Positions 24,168-33,236 of a stretch of 64,000 bases of DNA are shown piece after piece (position 1 is the first letter of the stretch; each line of letters opens with the position of its first letter). The notes beneath the pieces are model-generated. The model searched no databases, was not told the DNA's origin, and was given only the letters and a program-made list of their open reading frames with translations. The position numbers and the translations under genes are program-made. The stretch covers positions 623,708-687,707 of the forward strand of contig NZ_JACEIC010000002.1 in assembly GCF_013778305.1 (NCBI RefSeq), given 5' to 3'. This stretch comes from Nocardioides agri (lineage in GTDB: Bacteria > Actinomycetota > Actinomycetes > Propionibacteriales > Nocardioidaceae).

Positions 24168-25403
24168 TCAGGCCTTGGGTCGCACCGCCCCGGGCACGAT
24201 CAGCAGCAGCGCGGCACCGAGCAGCGACAGCGCGATGGCCCACAGCGCGATCACGGGCAGGGCGTCGCCGCCACCGGTCTGCGGCAGCCCACCACCGCTG
24301 GTCCCGGACCCCGAGCCGGAGCCGGAGCCGGAGCCGGTCTCGTCGTCGACCGGCTCGGAGCCGACCTTCATCGCGCCCATCGCGACCGCGTCGGTCTGGC
24401 AGTCGGCGTCGATGGCCAGCGCGGCGAAGTTGAACGTGAACCCGGTGACCGACACGTCGACCTCGTCCCCGTCGACCGCGAGCTTGCCCGAGAGCGTCGG
24501 GACCTTCACCGGCGCCTTGGCCGCGGCAACCGCGTGGGTCGTGCCCTCGATGGTCGTCTTCTTCGTGGCCACCACCAGGTCGAGCGTCACGTCCATCTGG
24601 CCGTCGATCGGCACGGGCGAGATCCCGGGCAGGTCGGACATGGTGGCCGACACGGAGAGGTCGTCCTTGGCCTGGGCGCGGGAGCCCGAGACCGTGACCG
24701 TGGCCGGATACTCGAACTTCGTTCCCAGCGGGTTGAGCACGCAGGCGAACTCGACGTCGCCCTCGGCCGGCTCGCCCTTCGACGCGCCGCTCGTGGGGGA
24801 CTTCGACGGCGACGTCGACGGCGAGGCAGACGCGGCGGCGGTCGGCGTAGCCGTAGCGCTCGCGGTCGTGGTCGGCGGCGGCACCGTCGGCGTCGCGCTC
24901 GGCGTCGCCGTCGGCAGCGTGCAGTCGGTGGAGATGCCAGAGACCGTCAGGTTGAGGCTGGTGAACACCGCGGCCAGCGAGGTGAACTCGAAGTCGAGCT
25001 TCCCCGTGAGGTCCGGGACCGGGACCGGCTGTTTCGCACCGGAGTTCGAGACCGGACCCGATCCGTTGAGCGTGGTGGTCACGCCCGCGGAGGTCAGCAC
25101 GATCCTGGACGTGCCCGGGAAGTTCATCATCTTCACCGGCGCGATCCCCGGCATGTCGGAGACCTTCACGGTCACTGTGGCGCCCGCGGGACCGGTCGCC
25201 GAGAAGTCGACCTGCGCCCCCGGCCAGTCGAACGCGTTGCTGCTGGATCCGGGGATGGTCGTCACGCACTTGAGGTCGAGCGTGACCGCCGCCGCCGACG
25301 CGCTGCCGCTGAACGCAGCGACCGTGCCCAAGACGAGGCCGCAGACCGCCAGCACCGCCGCCAGTGGATGGCGGAGCCCCAGAGACAGACCGAGCTTCCT
25401 CAT
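24168..25403 (-). CDS. LPQTG cell-wall-anchored surface protein
   Basis: This 411-residue protein has a signal peptide (MRKLGLSLGLRHPLAAVLAV to ASA). Two related extracellular domains follow, each with a spaced Cys pair and a SDMPGI or SDLPGI turn. The first covers about 38-160; the second covers about 222-345 with ACVLNPLGTKFEYPATV. A Pro/Thr/Ser stalk links them. A (SG)n spacer precedes the sorting signal LPQTG, a hydrophobic helix and the basic tail VRPKA. It should be linked to peptidoglycan by a sortase; two sortase genes lie downstream in the window. It is the last gene of the ABC importer operon and overlaps the preceding gene by one base. The ligand is unknown. Confidence 0.85.
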   Translation of the reverse strand: MRKLGLSLGLRHPLAAVLAVCGLVLGTVAAFSGSASAAAVTLDLKCVTTIPGSSSNAFDWPGAQVDFSATGPAGATVTVKVSDMPGIAPVKMMNFPGTSRIVLTSAGVTTTLNGSGPVSNSGAKQPVPVPDLTGKLDFEFTSLAAVFTSLNLTVSGISTDCTLPTATPSATPTVPPPTTTASATATPTAAASASPSTSPSKSPTSGASKGEPAEGDVEFACVLNPLGTKFEYPATVTVSGSRAQAKDDLSVSATMSDLPGISPVPIDGQMDVTLDLVVATKKTTIEGTTHAVAAAKAPVKVPTLSGKLAVDGDEVDVSVTGFTFNFAALAIDADCQTDAVAMGAMKVGSEPVDDETGSGSGSGSGSGTSGGGLPQTGGGDALPVIALWAIALSLLGAALLLIVPGAVRPKA

Positions 25404-26032
25404 CAGGCGTGCTCCCGGCTGCGGCGACCCGGCACGAGCAGCACCAGGCCGACGCCGGCCGCGAGCAGGGCGCTGGCGCCGAGCAGCAGCACCGGCACCG
25501 AGTCACCGGCGCCGGTCTTCGGCAGCGACGTCGTCTCGGCCGACTCAGTCACCGTGCTCGACGGCTCCGCCGTCGCGGTCTCGCTCGGCTCGGCGGCCGC
25601 CGACCCGAAGGAGATCATGACCTCGTAGGTGTTGGCGTCGACCGTGGCCTGGTCCGTGGCGTTGGGGAGCGGCGCGGCCGCGATCATGCACTGCACCTTG
25701 GTGCAGTCGTGGGCGCCGAACTTCTCCTTCACGACGATCGTGAAGGACGACACGTTGCCCTTCGCATCCGCGTTGCGGAACGTCGCGCCGCCCGCCGTGT
25801 TGCAGTCGGCCGGGCCCTCGTAGCCCTCGACGCACTGGCCGATCGCGATGCTGGCCAGGTTGGGCTCGAAGCCCGACCCGGAGATCGTGATCCGCTGGCC
25901 GTCCGTCAGGTTGTCGCTCGCACTGACCTGGAGCGTGGGCGCCGCGAAGCTCGGGGGCGCCGTCACGACCACCACGAGCAGCGCGGCGACCGCGGCGAGG
26001 CCACGGGACAGCAGGGACACACTTCTCTTCAC
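25403..26032 (-). CDS. LPKTG-anchored protein with neocarzinostatin-like domain
   Basis: I chose GTG 26032 because CTGGAGGAG lies just upstream and it gives a normal signal peptide (VKRSVSLLSRGLAAVAALLV to SFA). ATG 26056, overlapping the ABC gene stop, is the alternative. The mature part is about 110 residues: LTDGQRITISGSGFEP, then IGQCVEGY, ADCNTAGG, DAKGNVSSFTIVV, and HDCTKVQCMIAA. This order of strands and two Cys pairs matches the neocarzinostatin apoprotein family, which binds hydrophobic chromophores. A short stalk leads to LPKTG, a membrane helix and RRSREHA. Being in the importer operon, it may bind a hydrophobic ligand at the wall. That role is inference. Confidence 0.8.
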   Translation of the reverse strand: MKRSVSLLSRGLAAVAALLVVVVTAPPSFAAPTLQVSASDNLTDGQRITISGSGFEPNLASIAIGQCVEGYEGPADCNTAGGATFRNADAKGNVSSFTIVVKEKFGAHDCTKVQCMIAAAPLPNATDQATVDANTYEVMISFGSAAAEPSETATAEPSSTVTESAETTSLPKTGAGDSVPVLLLGASALLAAGVGLVLLVPGRRSREHA

Positions 26033-26052
26033 GTCGATCTCCTCCAGGTTGG

Positions 26053-28917
26053 TCATCGACTCGTCACGGGCTGGATGCGGGTCACCAGCTGTTCGGGGGC
26101 AGGCTCGGCCTCGGGTGTCGCCAGCCGAAGCCCCGAGCGGTGGATGGCGGCCTGGTCGGCGCCGAGGTACGACGTCACGACCGCGGGGTCGGTGCGCACC
26201 TCGTCGGGGGTACCGGTGGCGATGACGCGGCCGAGGTTCATCGCGATCATGCGGTCGGACAGCCGGGACAGCAGCGGCAGGTCGTGCTCGATGACGACCA
26301 TCGTGGTGCCGAGCTCCTCCCGGATCGCGAGCAGCAGGTCACCGAGGGCGTCGCTCTCGCTCTGGGCGATCCCGGCGGACGGCTCGTCGAGCAGCAGCAC
26401 CCGGGGCTCGAGCGTGAGCAGGCAGGCCAGCTCGACGACCCGCCGGGTGCCGGTCGACAGCTCGCCGACCGCGTGCCGGGCGTAGCGGGTGAGTCGCATG
26501 CGTTCGAGCACCTCGTCGGCGGCGTCTGCCTTGTCGCGCTCGGCCGAGCGGACCCCGAGGGCCGAGGTCCACAGCTGGGTGGGCTCCACGCGCTCCTGGG
26601 CGACCATGAGCGTCTCGTGCACGGTGAGCGTCGGGAAGAGCGCGGCGTCCTGGAAGGACCGCACCAGGCCCTCCCGGGCCCGCTGCTCGGGCGTGGCCGT
26701 GGTGATGTCGATGCCGTCGAAGACGATCCGCCCCCGGTCCGGCTTGGTGAAGCCGGCGACGATCTCGAAGCAGGTCGTCTTGCCGGCGCCGTTGGGGCCG
26801 ATGACGCCGAGGATCTCGCCACGGCTGACCTCGAAGCCCACGTGGTCGACGGCCACGACACCGCCGAAACGACGCGAGACGCTGTCGACGGTGAGGATCG
26901 AGCCCTCCCGACCGGACTCCACGGCGACCCGTGGCACCAGGCCCGCGAGCCGCGGCCTCTCGTGCAGCGGCGACGACGTGTGGCCGGTCTCGTCGAGCAC
27001 CACCCCGTGCCGCTCCCGCATCGGGTCGATGCCCGCGCGCCGAGCCAGACCGTCGTACAGCAGGTCGCGGCCGCGTGCGACGACGCCGCCGATGCCGTCC
27101 GGCAGGAAGATCACCACGAGCAGCCACACCACGGCGAGCGCGGCTTGGCCGACCATGCCCATGCCGGTGAAGGCCGGCAGGCCGACGAGCAGCAGCGCGC
27201 CCATCAGTGGACCGAGCGTGACGGTGAGACCGCCGACGACGGTGACCGCGACGACCTCGATGCTCGCGTCGGCAGGGAAGGAGTTGACGGTCAGCTGCGA
27301 CTGGCCGTGACCGATCACGATGCCGCCGAGGCCCGCGAGCGCGCCGGACACGGCGTACAGCTGGATCATCCGCATCCGGTTGGGGACGGTGAAGGCCCGC
27401 GCCGCGTGCTCGTTGTCGCGCAGCGCCTGGATCATCCGGCCGAAGCCGCCGTGCCTCAGGTTGTTGGTCACCCATACGCCGATGCAGAGCATGAGCAGCG
27501 CGAAGAGGTAGTAGTCGACGGCGTACTCGACCGGGTAGCCGAACCACGTCGGCTTCGCCGGGGAGATGCCATCGCCGAGGAAGAGCTCCTGGCGCAGCAG
27601 CCAGGTCGAGGTCGCGAGCGCGAAGGCCAGCGTGGACACGGCCAGGGCGAGGCCCTTGAGCCTCATCGCCGGGATGCCGACGAGCGCGGAGGCCAGCGCC
27701 GCCGAGACCACGCCGCAGAGCAGGCCGAAGAGGAAGCTCTCGGTCGCCTCCGAGACGTGCACGGACGCCGCAGCGGCGATGCCGGCGTAGGCGAACTGCC
27801 CCAGCGACAGCTGGCCCGAGACACCGGTCAGGAGGCCGACGCTGAGCCCCACCAGCGTGTAGCCGGCGACCAGGGTGAGCACGGACGCGGTGTCGTTGCT
27901 GACGGTGTAGGCCAGGCCGACCGCGACGAGGATGCCGACGGCGACGGAGACGCGCGGCAGCCAGACGATGCTGCGCACCGTGCGGTACGACGCGGGCAGC
28001 GGCGGCAGCACGACCCGGCGCCAGCGGCCCTTGTCCTGGCCGGAGCGCCCGAGCTGCGGCTGCCGGAGCAGCGCGACGACGATGATCAGCGCGATCACGA
28101 CGGTGACCAGGTCGCGGGTGTCGGGGTTGGAGAGCAGCAGCTGCTCGACGACGCCGATCCCAAGCGAGGCCGCGATCGCGATCGGGATCGACGTCATCCG
28201 GGCGATGACGGCGCCGGCGAGGCCCTTGAGCAGCAGATCGGGGCCGAGGCCCTCCATGCCGGCGCCGGCGGTCGTCGGGGTCACGAGGATCGCGGAGAAC
28301 GCCGCGACGCCGCCGGCGATCGCCCAGGCCAGCGTGGCCATCCAGCGCGCAGGGATGCCCTCGAGCCTGGCGGTGTCCGGGTCGTCGGCCGCGGCGCGGA
28401 TGGCGATGCCCATCCGGTGGTGCCGCAGGAACCAGCCGAGGCCGGCGAGCAGCACCGGCGCGAGCACGAGCATCGCGACGTACGGCGTGCCGATCGGCAG
28501 CGACTGGATCTCGAAGGTGGGCAGCAGCGTCGGCTCGGGGTAGGTGAAGCCGCTGACGCCGTCGCTGTTGATGACCATCGACATGACGATGATCAGCTGC
28601 GAGAGGCCGAGCGTCGCGATCATGCCGACGAGGCCGGGACGGCCCTCGAGGCGGCGCACGACGACGACCTCGACGAGGCCCGAGAGCAGCGCGGCCACCA
28701 CGATGGCGACGACGAACGAGCCCCAGTAGGGCAGCCCCCAGTCGGCGACGAGGAGCGCGAGCATCGACGCGCCGAAGGCGCCGATCGAGCCGTGCGCGAA
28801 GTTCACGAACCGGCTGGAGCGGTAGACGAGCACCAGTCCGACGGCGAGCAGGCCGTAGGTCAGGCCGGTGAAGAGCCCGATGACCAGCCGGTCGATGCCG
28901 AAGTCGAAGCCGCTCAT
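26053..28917 (-). CDS. Branched-chain-type ABC importer: fused LivH-LivM-LivG
   Basis: This 954-residue protein joins three usual subunits. Residues 1 to about 300 are a LivH-type permease (GLTYGLLAVGLVLVYRSSRFVNFAHG). About 330-640 are a LivM-type permease (LTGVSGQLSLGQFAYAGI and ALRDNEHAARAF). About 674-954 are a LivG-type ATPase with Walker A GPNGAGKTT near 707, signature LSTGTRRVVEL, Walker B VLLLDEPSAG and IEHD. The signature differs from LSGGQ. ATG 28917 overlaps the LivF stop. With LivF and the binding protein it should form a complete HAAT importer for amino acids, amides or organic acids. Fusion of all three is uncommon. The operon promoter has the shared AT-rich element, so the substrate probably feeds this catabolic regulon. 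Confidence 0.92.
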   Translation of the reverse strand: MSGFDFGIDRLVIGLFTGLTYGLLAVGLVLVYRSSRFVNFAHGSIGAFGASMLALLVADWGLPYWGSFVVAIVVAALLSGLVEVVVVRRLEGRPGLVGMIATLGLSQLIIVMSMVINSDGVSGFTYPEPTLLPTFEIQSLPIGTPYVAMLVLAPVLLAGLGWFLRHHRMGIAIRAAADDPDTARLEGIPARWMATLAWAIAGGVAAFSAILVTPTTAGAGMEGLGPDLLLKGLAGAVIARMTSIPIAIAASLGIGVVEQLLLSNPDTRDLVTVVIALIIVVALLRQPQLGRSGQDKGRWRRVVLPPLPASYRTVRSIVWLPRVSVAVGILVAVGLAYTVSNDTASVLTLVAGYTLVGLSVGLLTGVSGQLSLGQFAYAGIAAAASVHVSEATESFLFGLLCGVVSAALASALVGIPAMRLKGLALAVSTLAFALATSTWLLRQELFLGDGISPAKPTWFGYPVEYAVDYYLFALLMLCIGVWVTNNLRHGGFGRMIQALRDNEHAARAFTVPNRMRMIQLYAVSGALAGLGGIVIGHGQSQLTVNSFPADASIEVVAVTVVGGLTVTLGPLMGALLLVGLPAFTGMGMVGQAALAVVWLLVVIFLPDGIGGVVARGRDLLYDGLARRAGIDPMRERHGVVLDETGHTSSPLHERPRLAGLVPRVAVESGREGSILTVDSVSRRFGGVVAVDHVGFEVSRGEILGVIGPNGAGKTTCFEIVAGFTKPDRGRIVFDGIDITTATPEQRAREGLVRSFQDAALFPTLTVHETLMVAQERVEPTQLWTSALGVRSAERDKADAADEVLERMRLTRYARHAVGELSTGTRRVVELACLLTLEPRVLLLDEPSAGIAQSESDALGDLLLAIREELGTTMVVIEHDLPLLSRLSDRMIAMNLGRVIATGTPDEVRTDPAVVTSYLGADQAAIHRSGLRLATPEAEPAPEQLVTRIQPVTSR

Positions 28918-29666
28918 GCCTGCGCCCCCTCGGGGACGGCGTGACCGCCGAGCATCAGGGCGCGGACCCGCTCCGGGTCGGCGGCCAGCTCCGCCGCCGT
29001 GTCCTCCGCGATGATCTCGCCCTTCTCCATCATGTAGACGCGGTCGACGAGCGACAGCGCGACGTTGACCGACTGCTCGACGAGCAGCACCGCGCTCCCT
29101 CGCTCGTTGAGCCGCCGCACGAGCTCCATCAGTCCGCCGACGACGACCGGAGCGAGACCGAGGGAGAACTCGTCGATCACGAGCAGCTTCGGCTCGGCCA
29201 CGATCGCCTTGGCCAGTGCGAGCATCTGTCGCTCGCCACCGGAGAGGTTCGAGGCGGGCTGGTCGCGGCGCGCGTGCAGCCGCGGGAAGACAGCGAGGGC
29301 GGCCTCGACGGCCTCCTTCGTCCACCTCCGGCTGCCGGAGGTGTAGCCGTGCATCGCGAGGTTCTCGGCCACGGTGAGCGACGGGAACGTCGCCTGGCCG
29401 ACGACCTGGCACAGGCCCAGGTCCACGCGCTTGCGGGTCGGCATCCGGGTGACGTCGACACCCCCGAGGTGCACGGAGCCGTCGTCGGGGCGCAGCAGGC
29501 CGCCGATCACCTTGAGCAGCGTGCTCTTGCCGACGCCGTTGGGGCCGAGCAGGGCGACCTTCTCCCCCTGCTCGACCGTGAGGCCGGCGTCGAACAGCAC
29601 CTGGACGGGGCCGTACGACGCGCGGATGCCGGCGCAGGACAGCGCCGCCGTGCCGTCACTCGTCAT
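28914..29666 (-). CDS. Branched-chain-type ABC importer ATPase (LivF-like)
   Basis: This 250-residue ATPase has Walker A GPNGVGKST near residue 40, signature LSGGERQMLALAKAI near 140 and Walker B LLVIDEFSLGLAP. The DEFSLGLAP form is typical of LivF. It is coupled by ATGA to the fused permease/ATPase and overlaps the binding protein gene end by 11 nt. It pairs with the LivG-like domain of the fusion to power import. Confidence 0.92.
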   Translation of the reverse strand: MTSDGTAALSCAGIRASYGPVQVLFDAGLTVEQGEKVALLGPNGVGKSTLLKVIGGLLRPDDGSVHLGGVDVTRMPTRKRVDLGLCQVVGQATFPSLTVAENLAMHGYTSGSRRWTKEAVEAALAVFPRLHARRDQPASNLSGGERQMLALAKAIVAEPKLLVIDEFSLGLAPVVVGGLMELVRRLNERGSAVLLVEQSVNVALSLVDRVYMMEKGEIIAEDTAAELAADPERVRALMLGGHAVPEGAQA

Positions 29667-31059
29667 CGAAGGGCACCTCGGGTCCGTCGTAGACGAAGTT
29701 CCCGAGCGCCTCGTCGAACTTGAGCACGCGGTAGCCGCCGACGGCCGCGCGGCCGCCCCCGCCGAGGGCGTTGCCGGGGCCGGAGGCACTCTGGAAGTCG
29801 CCCCCGTCGCGGTCGACCACCTGCGCCCAGGCGGCCGCATTGAGGTCGCCGTCGATGCCGTCGGCGCCGAGCTTGAGCAGGCGGGCGGCGTCGCAGTAGG
29901 GCAGCGCCACGCGGGCCGACTCGCGGGACTCGAACTCGATGCCCGCGTCGGCGTAGATGCCGAGGCACTCGGTCTCGGCGTCGCCGGTCGGGAGATCGAG
30001 CTGCGAGTCCGGCACGTCCTGCGGCGGGTGGAAGCCGACACCGACCATCCCGTTCATCGTGTCCGCCGGGATCGTCTCCGGGTTGTTCACGAAGAACGAC
30101 GGGTTGTCGAAGCTCGAGATCGCGTAGCGCGGCTTGAAGCCGTCCTGCGAGCCGGCGACGGTCGCGAAGACCGACGCCATCCGGGAGCCGCCCAGGAACA
30201 TCACGCGGTCGATGTCCTTGCTGCGGAAGGTGATCGCGCCCTGCTCGAGTCCCATGAAGAGCGTGCCGGTGTCGGTGGTGTCGACCCACGAGACCTCCGG
30301 CTCGACACCGGCCTCGCGCAGGAGCGGCACGGCGAGGTTCTCGATGGTCTCGCGGTTGACCGGCGAGTCCGCGGCGACGACGCCGACGCCCTCCTCGCCC
30401 TCGAAGAAGCCCTGCTCGGCGAGCACCGTGACGTAGGAGCGCACGAACGCGCCGTACTCCGGGAAGCTGGCGGTCCAGAGGTAGGGCGACTGCTCCTCGA
30501 GGTAGTCGGTGCTCATCGCGTAGAGCGAGGCGTCGAGCACCAGCGTCTGCCGGTCGGTGTAGCAGGGCCGGGCGTTGGTCTGGTACTGCCCGGTCATGAC
30601 GACCGCGAACGCCTGGTCGTCCTGGGTGATCTGGTTGCACAGCTGCTCCTCGGCAGCCGGTGAGTCGTTCTGCGCGTCGTAGAGGCGGAAGACGGCGTCC
30701 ATCTGCTTGCCGCCGAGGCCGCCGTTGTCGTTGACCCAGTCCTCGAGGGCCTGGATCTGCGCCTTCTGGTCACCGACCGACGCGGTCTTGAAGCCGGTGA
30801 ACTTCTTGACCTTGTCGAGGTCCACCGCGACGAAGACGACCTTGACCGTGTCGCCGGTGACGCCCGGACCGGGACCGGCCGCCGCCTGGGTGCCGAGGTC
30901 GCTCGCGGCGCCGGTGTTGCCGCCGGGCATCAAGGTGCCGCAGCCGGCGAGCGCGAGGGTGAGGCCCGCACCGACCGCTCCGACGCGCAGCAGCGCCGAG
31001 CGGTCCCGAGTCCATCTCCTCTGGCTGTGCACGGCTGCTGTCACTCCTTCGGTTGGCAT
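29656..31059 (-). CDS. ABC importer substrate-binding lipoprotein
   Basis: This 467-residue protein has an N-terminal lipoprotein signal ending in the lipobox LALAGC, with the lipidated Cys at residue 40. It is followed by the two-lobed binding fold of the leucine/isoleucine/valine-type family (Peripla_BP_6), for example VKVVFVAVDLDKVKKFTGFK and ALEDWVNDNGGLGGKQM. ATG 31059 lies 7 nt beyond the AT-rich element, so a leaderless mRNA is possible. It heads the importer/LPXTG operon. Family members bind amino acids, aromatic acids, amides or short peptides; ligand identity cannot be read here. Confidence 0.9.
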   Translation of the reverse strand: MPTEGVTAAVHSQRRWTRDRSALLRVGAVGAGLTLALAGCGTLMPGGNTGAASDLGTQAAAGPGPGVTGDTVKVVFVAVDLDKVKKFTGFKTASVGDQKAQIQALEDWVNDNGGLGGKQMDAVFRLYDAQNDSPAAEEQLCNQITQDDQAFAVVMTGQYQTNARPCYTDRQTLVLDASLYAMSTDYLEEQSPYLWTASFPEYGAFVRSYVTVLAEQGFFEGEEGVGVVAADSPVNRETIENLAVPLLREAGVEPEVSWVDTTDTGTLFMGLEQGAITFRSKDIDRVMFLGGSRMASVFATVAGSQDGFKPRYAISSFDNPSFFVNNPETIPADTMNGMVGVGFHPPQDVPDSQLDLPTGDAETECLGIYADAGIEFESRESARVALPYCDAARLLKLGADGIDGDLNAAAWAQVVDRDGGDFQSASGPGNALGGGGRAAVGGYRVLKFDEALGNFVYDGPEVPFDDE

Positions 31060-31065
31060 CTCATA

Positions 31066-31079
31066 GACAATATACGATA
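31066..31079 (-). promoter_or_regulatory. AT-rich shared element of the importer operon
   Basis: The minus strand reads TATCGTATATTGTC, differing from the 11141 element in one position. TATATT (31074-31069) is the likely -10, with the transcript starting near or at ATG 31059. Confidence 0.65.
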
Positions 31080-31090
31080 TTTCCTGTAGG

Positions 31091-33181
31091 TCAGGAGGCT
31101 CGGGGCGCGTTGTCCTCAGCCCGTTTGGACCACCAGGCCTCGGCGGCCGCCAGGTCGACGACCGCCTCGCCCGCCACGGGCTCGTCCGGAGCCCGGCCGG
31201 CGGCCGCGCCCCCGGGAGCGAGCAGCGGGAGCGGGTGCGGGACGACGGGCTTGGGACCGGCCCCGGACCGGTAGCGCCACCAGGCGTCGGCCGCCGAGAG
31301 GTCCACGACCGACTCGCCGCCCGGGAGGCCGAGTGCTGCGGCCCGCGCTCGGCGACGCAGGCCGAGCCGGTGCCGGACGCCGACCGCGAGGAGCGTCAAC
31401 GCCAGCGCGTTGAGCGCGAAGAGCCCCCACGGGAAGGTCGTCCACTCGAGCGCAAACGCCCCGTTCTCGGTCTCGCCGACCTGGCCGACGACGTGGTAGG
31501 TCCCGAACGCCGCCATCGGAAGCGTGACCGGCACGGTGACGACGGCCTGCTCCCCCGGGTCCAGGACGCCGACCTCGGCGTCGACCACCTGCGGCTCGAC
31601 GTCGTCGGAGCGGCCGACGGAGACGCGCACGAGGGGGTTGTCGACCGTCGCGTCCCCGAGGTTCTGCACGATGAAGACGAGGTCGCGCTTCGGCGCGCCG
31701 CCGAACAGCTCCGAGAGCGTGGCCTGCCCGTCGAGGCGGGCCTCGGAGACGGCCAGGTCCTCGACCACCTCCGGGTCGGCCGGGACGGGTACGGCGGGCT
31801 GGTCGACGGGGAGGTCCGGCGGCAGCGGGATGTCCTCGGGCGGGACGACCGGCGTCACCACGCCGCCCGGCGTCACGCCTCCGGCGCCGTCGTCGGTCGG
31901 GACCTCCTCACCGTCGTCGCTCGGGACCTCCTCGCCGTCGCCGTCGACCGGCGTCTCGCCGGCGTCCGGGTCGACCGCCCCGCCGATCGCGCCGGAGACG
32001 AGGTAGACGGCGCCGATGTGCGTCGAGGTGCGCGCCTGGTCGACGATCACCGACCTGGTCGCCCGGTCGGCCACCTCGTACGTCGCGGTGAAGGCGCCGG
32101 CCGCGTCGACCTGGACGCTCACCTGCGGATCCGCGGTCACCGCGCTCGAGCTGTCCGCGCCGGCGTACCCGCGGATCGTGACCGGTCGGGTCGGGTCCCA
32201 GCCGGTACCGGTCAGGGTGACGGACGTGGAGTCGACGCCGAGCTGCTCGGCCGCGACGACGCGCTGCGTGTCGAGCACCGTGAAGTCGGCGGAGGCGCTC
32301 GTCGGGGCGTCGCCGACGCGCAGGGTCGTGGTCGTGAGCGGCGCGTCCATCGGCACCGCGAAGCTGCCGCTGCCGCTGCCGTCGGGGGCGGTCGTGAGGC
32401 TTCCGACGGTCGTGCACGCGCTCGCAGCGTCGCAGAGCTCGACCGTGGCAGGGGCCGAGGACGCCAGCCCGGCCACCTGCACCGAGACGACGTCCACGGG
32501 TCGTGCCGCGTTGCGGACGGCCTGGTCGGCGATCCCGCTGACGGTCAAGGACGCGCCGGCGACGGTCGTCCACGACGCGCTGAGGTCGGTCGGCTCCGGC
32601 TCGGTCGCCGGGTTGCTGCCGCTGGGAACGCCGGAGTCCTGGCCGTTGCAGGCCACCCGCAGACCCGGCGCGTCGAAGTAGACGGCGTCCAGCCGGACGC
32701 CATGGGTACCCGCGGCGCCGACCGGCACCTGCTGGGTGGGCGCCACGAGGTTCGCGACGGGCTCACCACCGGCGACGGCGAACGGGACCGTGACCGGGCT
32801 CGCCAGCGGCGTCCCGTCCACGGAGAGCAGGAGGGACGCCGTGCCGGCGACGTCGACCGGCGCGAGCACCGGCCCCCCCACGATCGTGACCGTGACGGCG
32901 CGCGTGCCGCCGACGGCCGTCGCCCCCGCCGTCTCGAGCAGCACCCCGCCCGTCGCTGGGTCGACGGTCCAGGGCTCGAGCGCGGTCGAGAAGTCGTTGG
33001 CCGGCTCGGCGTCCAGCGGCGTACCGCTCGGGAGGTAGCTCCAGCACCCGCCGCTCGGCGTCACCGCTGCGGCGGCCGCCGCGGACTGGCCGACCAGGCC
33101 GACGCCGTACGCCGCCGCGGACCCCACGAGCAGCAGGGCGAGCGGCCCACGGAGCCGCGTGCTGCGCACCGCCAGCCTCAT
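31091..33181 (-). CDS. Membrane-anchored surface protein with SGGCW domain
   Basis: This 696-residue protein starts at ATG 33181 behind AAAGGGG. After a signal peptide (MRLAVRSTRLRGPLALLLVG to AAA) it has a domain running from PSGGCWSY to VACNGQDSG, shared with two other surface proteins here. Repeated Ig-like regions and an acidic Pro-rich stalk (PDAGETPVDGDGEEVPSDDG) follow. It ends with a transmembrane helix near 585-605 and a cytoplasmic tail of about 90 residues. The tail carries VVDLSAADAWW (625-635) and VVDLAAAEAWW (674-685), a motif also duplicated in the protein at 37767. No LPXTG is present, so it stays in the membrane. Function is unknown. Confidence 0.8.
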   Translation of the reverse strand: MRLAVRSTRLRGPLALLLVGSAAAYGVGLVGQSAAAAAAVTPSGGCWSYLPSGTPLDAEPANDFSTALEPWTVDPATGGVLLETAGATAVGGTRAVTVTIVGGPVLAPVDVAGTASLLLSVDGTPLASPVTVPFAVAGGEPVANLVAPTQQVPVGAAGTHGVRLDAVYFDAPGLRVACNGQDSGVPSGSNPATEPEPTDLSASWTTVAGASLTVSGIADQAVRNAARPVDVVSVQVAGLASSAPATVELCDAASACTTVGSLTTAPDGSGSGSFAVPMDAPLTTTTLRVGDAPTSASADFTVLDTQRVVAAEQLGVDSTSVTLTGTGWDPTRPVTIRGYAGADSSSAVTADPQVSVQVDAAGAFTATYEVADRATRSVIVDQARTSTHIGAVYLVSGAIGGAVDPDAGETPVDGDGEEVPSDDGEEVPTDDGAGGVTPGGVVTPVVPPEDIPLPPDLPVDQPAVPVPADPEVVEDLAVSEARLDGQATLSELFGGAPKRDLVFIVQNLGDATVDNPLVRVSVGRSDDVEPQVVDAEVGVLDPGEQAVVTVPVTLPMAAFGTYHVVGQVGETENGAFALEWTTFPWGLFALNALALTLLAVGVRHRLGLRRRARAAALGLPGGESVVDLSAADAWWRYRSGAGPKPVVPHPLPLLAPGGAAAGRAPDEPVAGEAVVDLAAAEAWWSKRAEDNAPRAS

Positions 33182-33219
33182 CGCACCCCTTTCGAACCTC
33201 ACCCGCCCGACGTTCCGGC

Positions 33220-33230
33220 GATGATATATT
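33220..33230. promoter_or_regulatory. AT-rich shared element, divergent sortase/surface promoter
   Basis: GATGATATATT on plus ends 6 nt before GTG 33237, giving a leaderless sortase mRNA with -10 TATATT. On minus, TATCAT (33226-33221) would start a leader of about 33 nt carrying the ribosome site of the surface-protein gene at 33181. Confidence 0.65.
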
Positions 33231-33236
33231 CCCATT

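Noticed and set aside
24300..24345. Possible CRISPR or tandem DNA repeat in the GC-rich GGAGCC runs here and at 36490-36550
   Set aside because: These are in-frame Ser-Gly spacer codons before LPXTG motifs; there are no spacers between repeats.
24168..26032. Enediyne biosynthesis or resistance because of a neocarzinostatin-like domain
   Set aside because: No enediyne polyketide synthase or other biosynthetic genes are near. The protein is wall-anchored and co-transcribed with an importer.
26140..28944. Plus-strand open frame of 934 codons opposite the fused importer gene
   Set aside because: Low-complexity, Asp/Arg/Glu/His-rich translation without motifs. The minus strand has a full ABC importer.
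31235..33236. Plus-strand frame of several hundred codons opposite the surface-protein gene
   Set aside because: Composition-driven shadow. The minus strand has a signal peptide, transmembrane helix and repeated tail motif.
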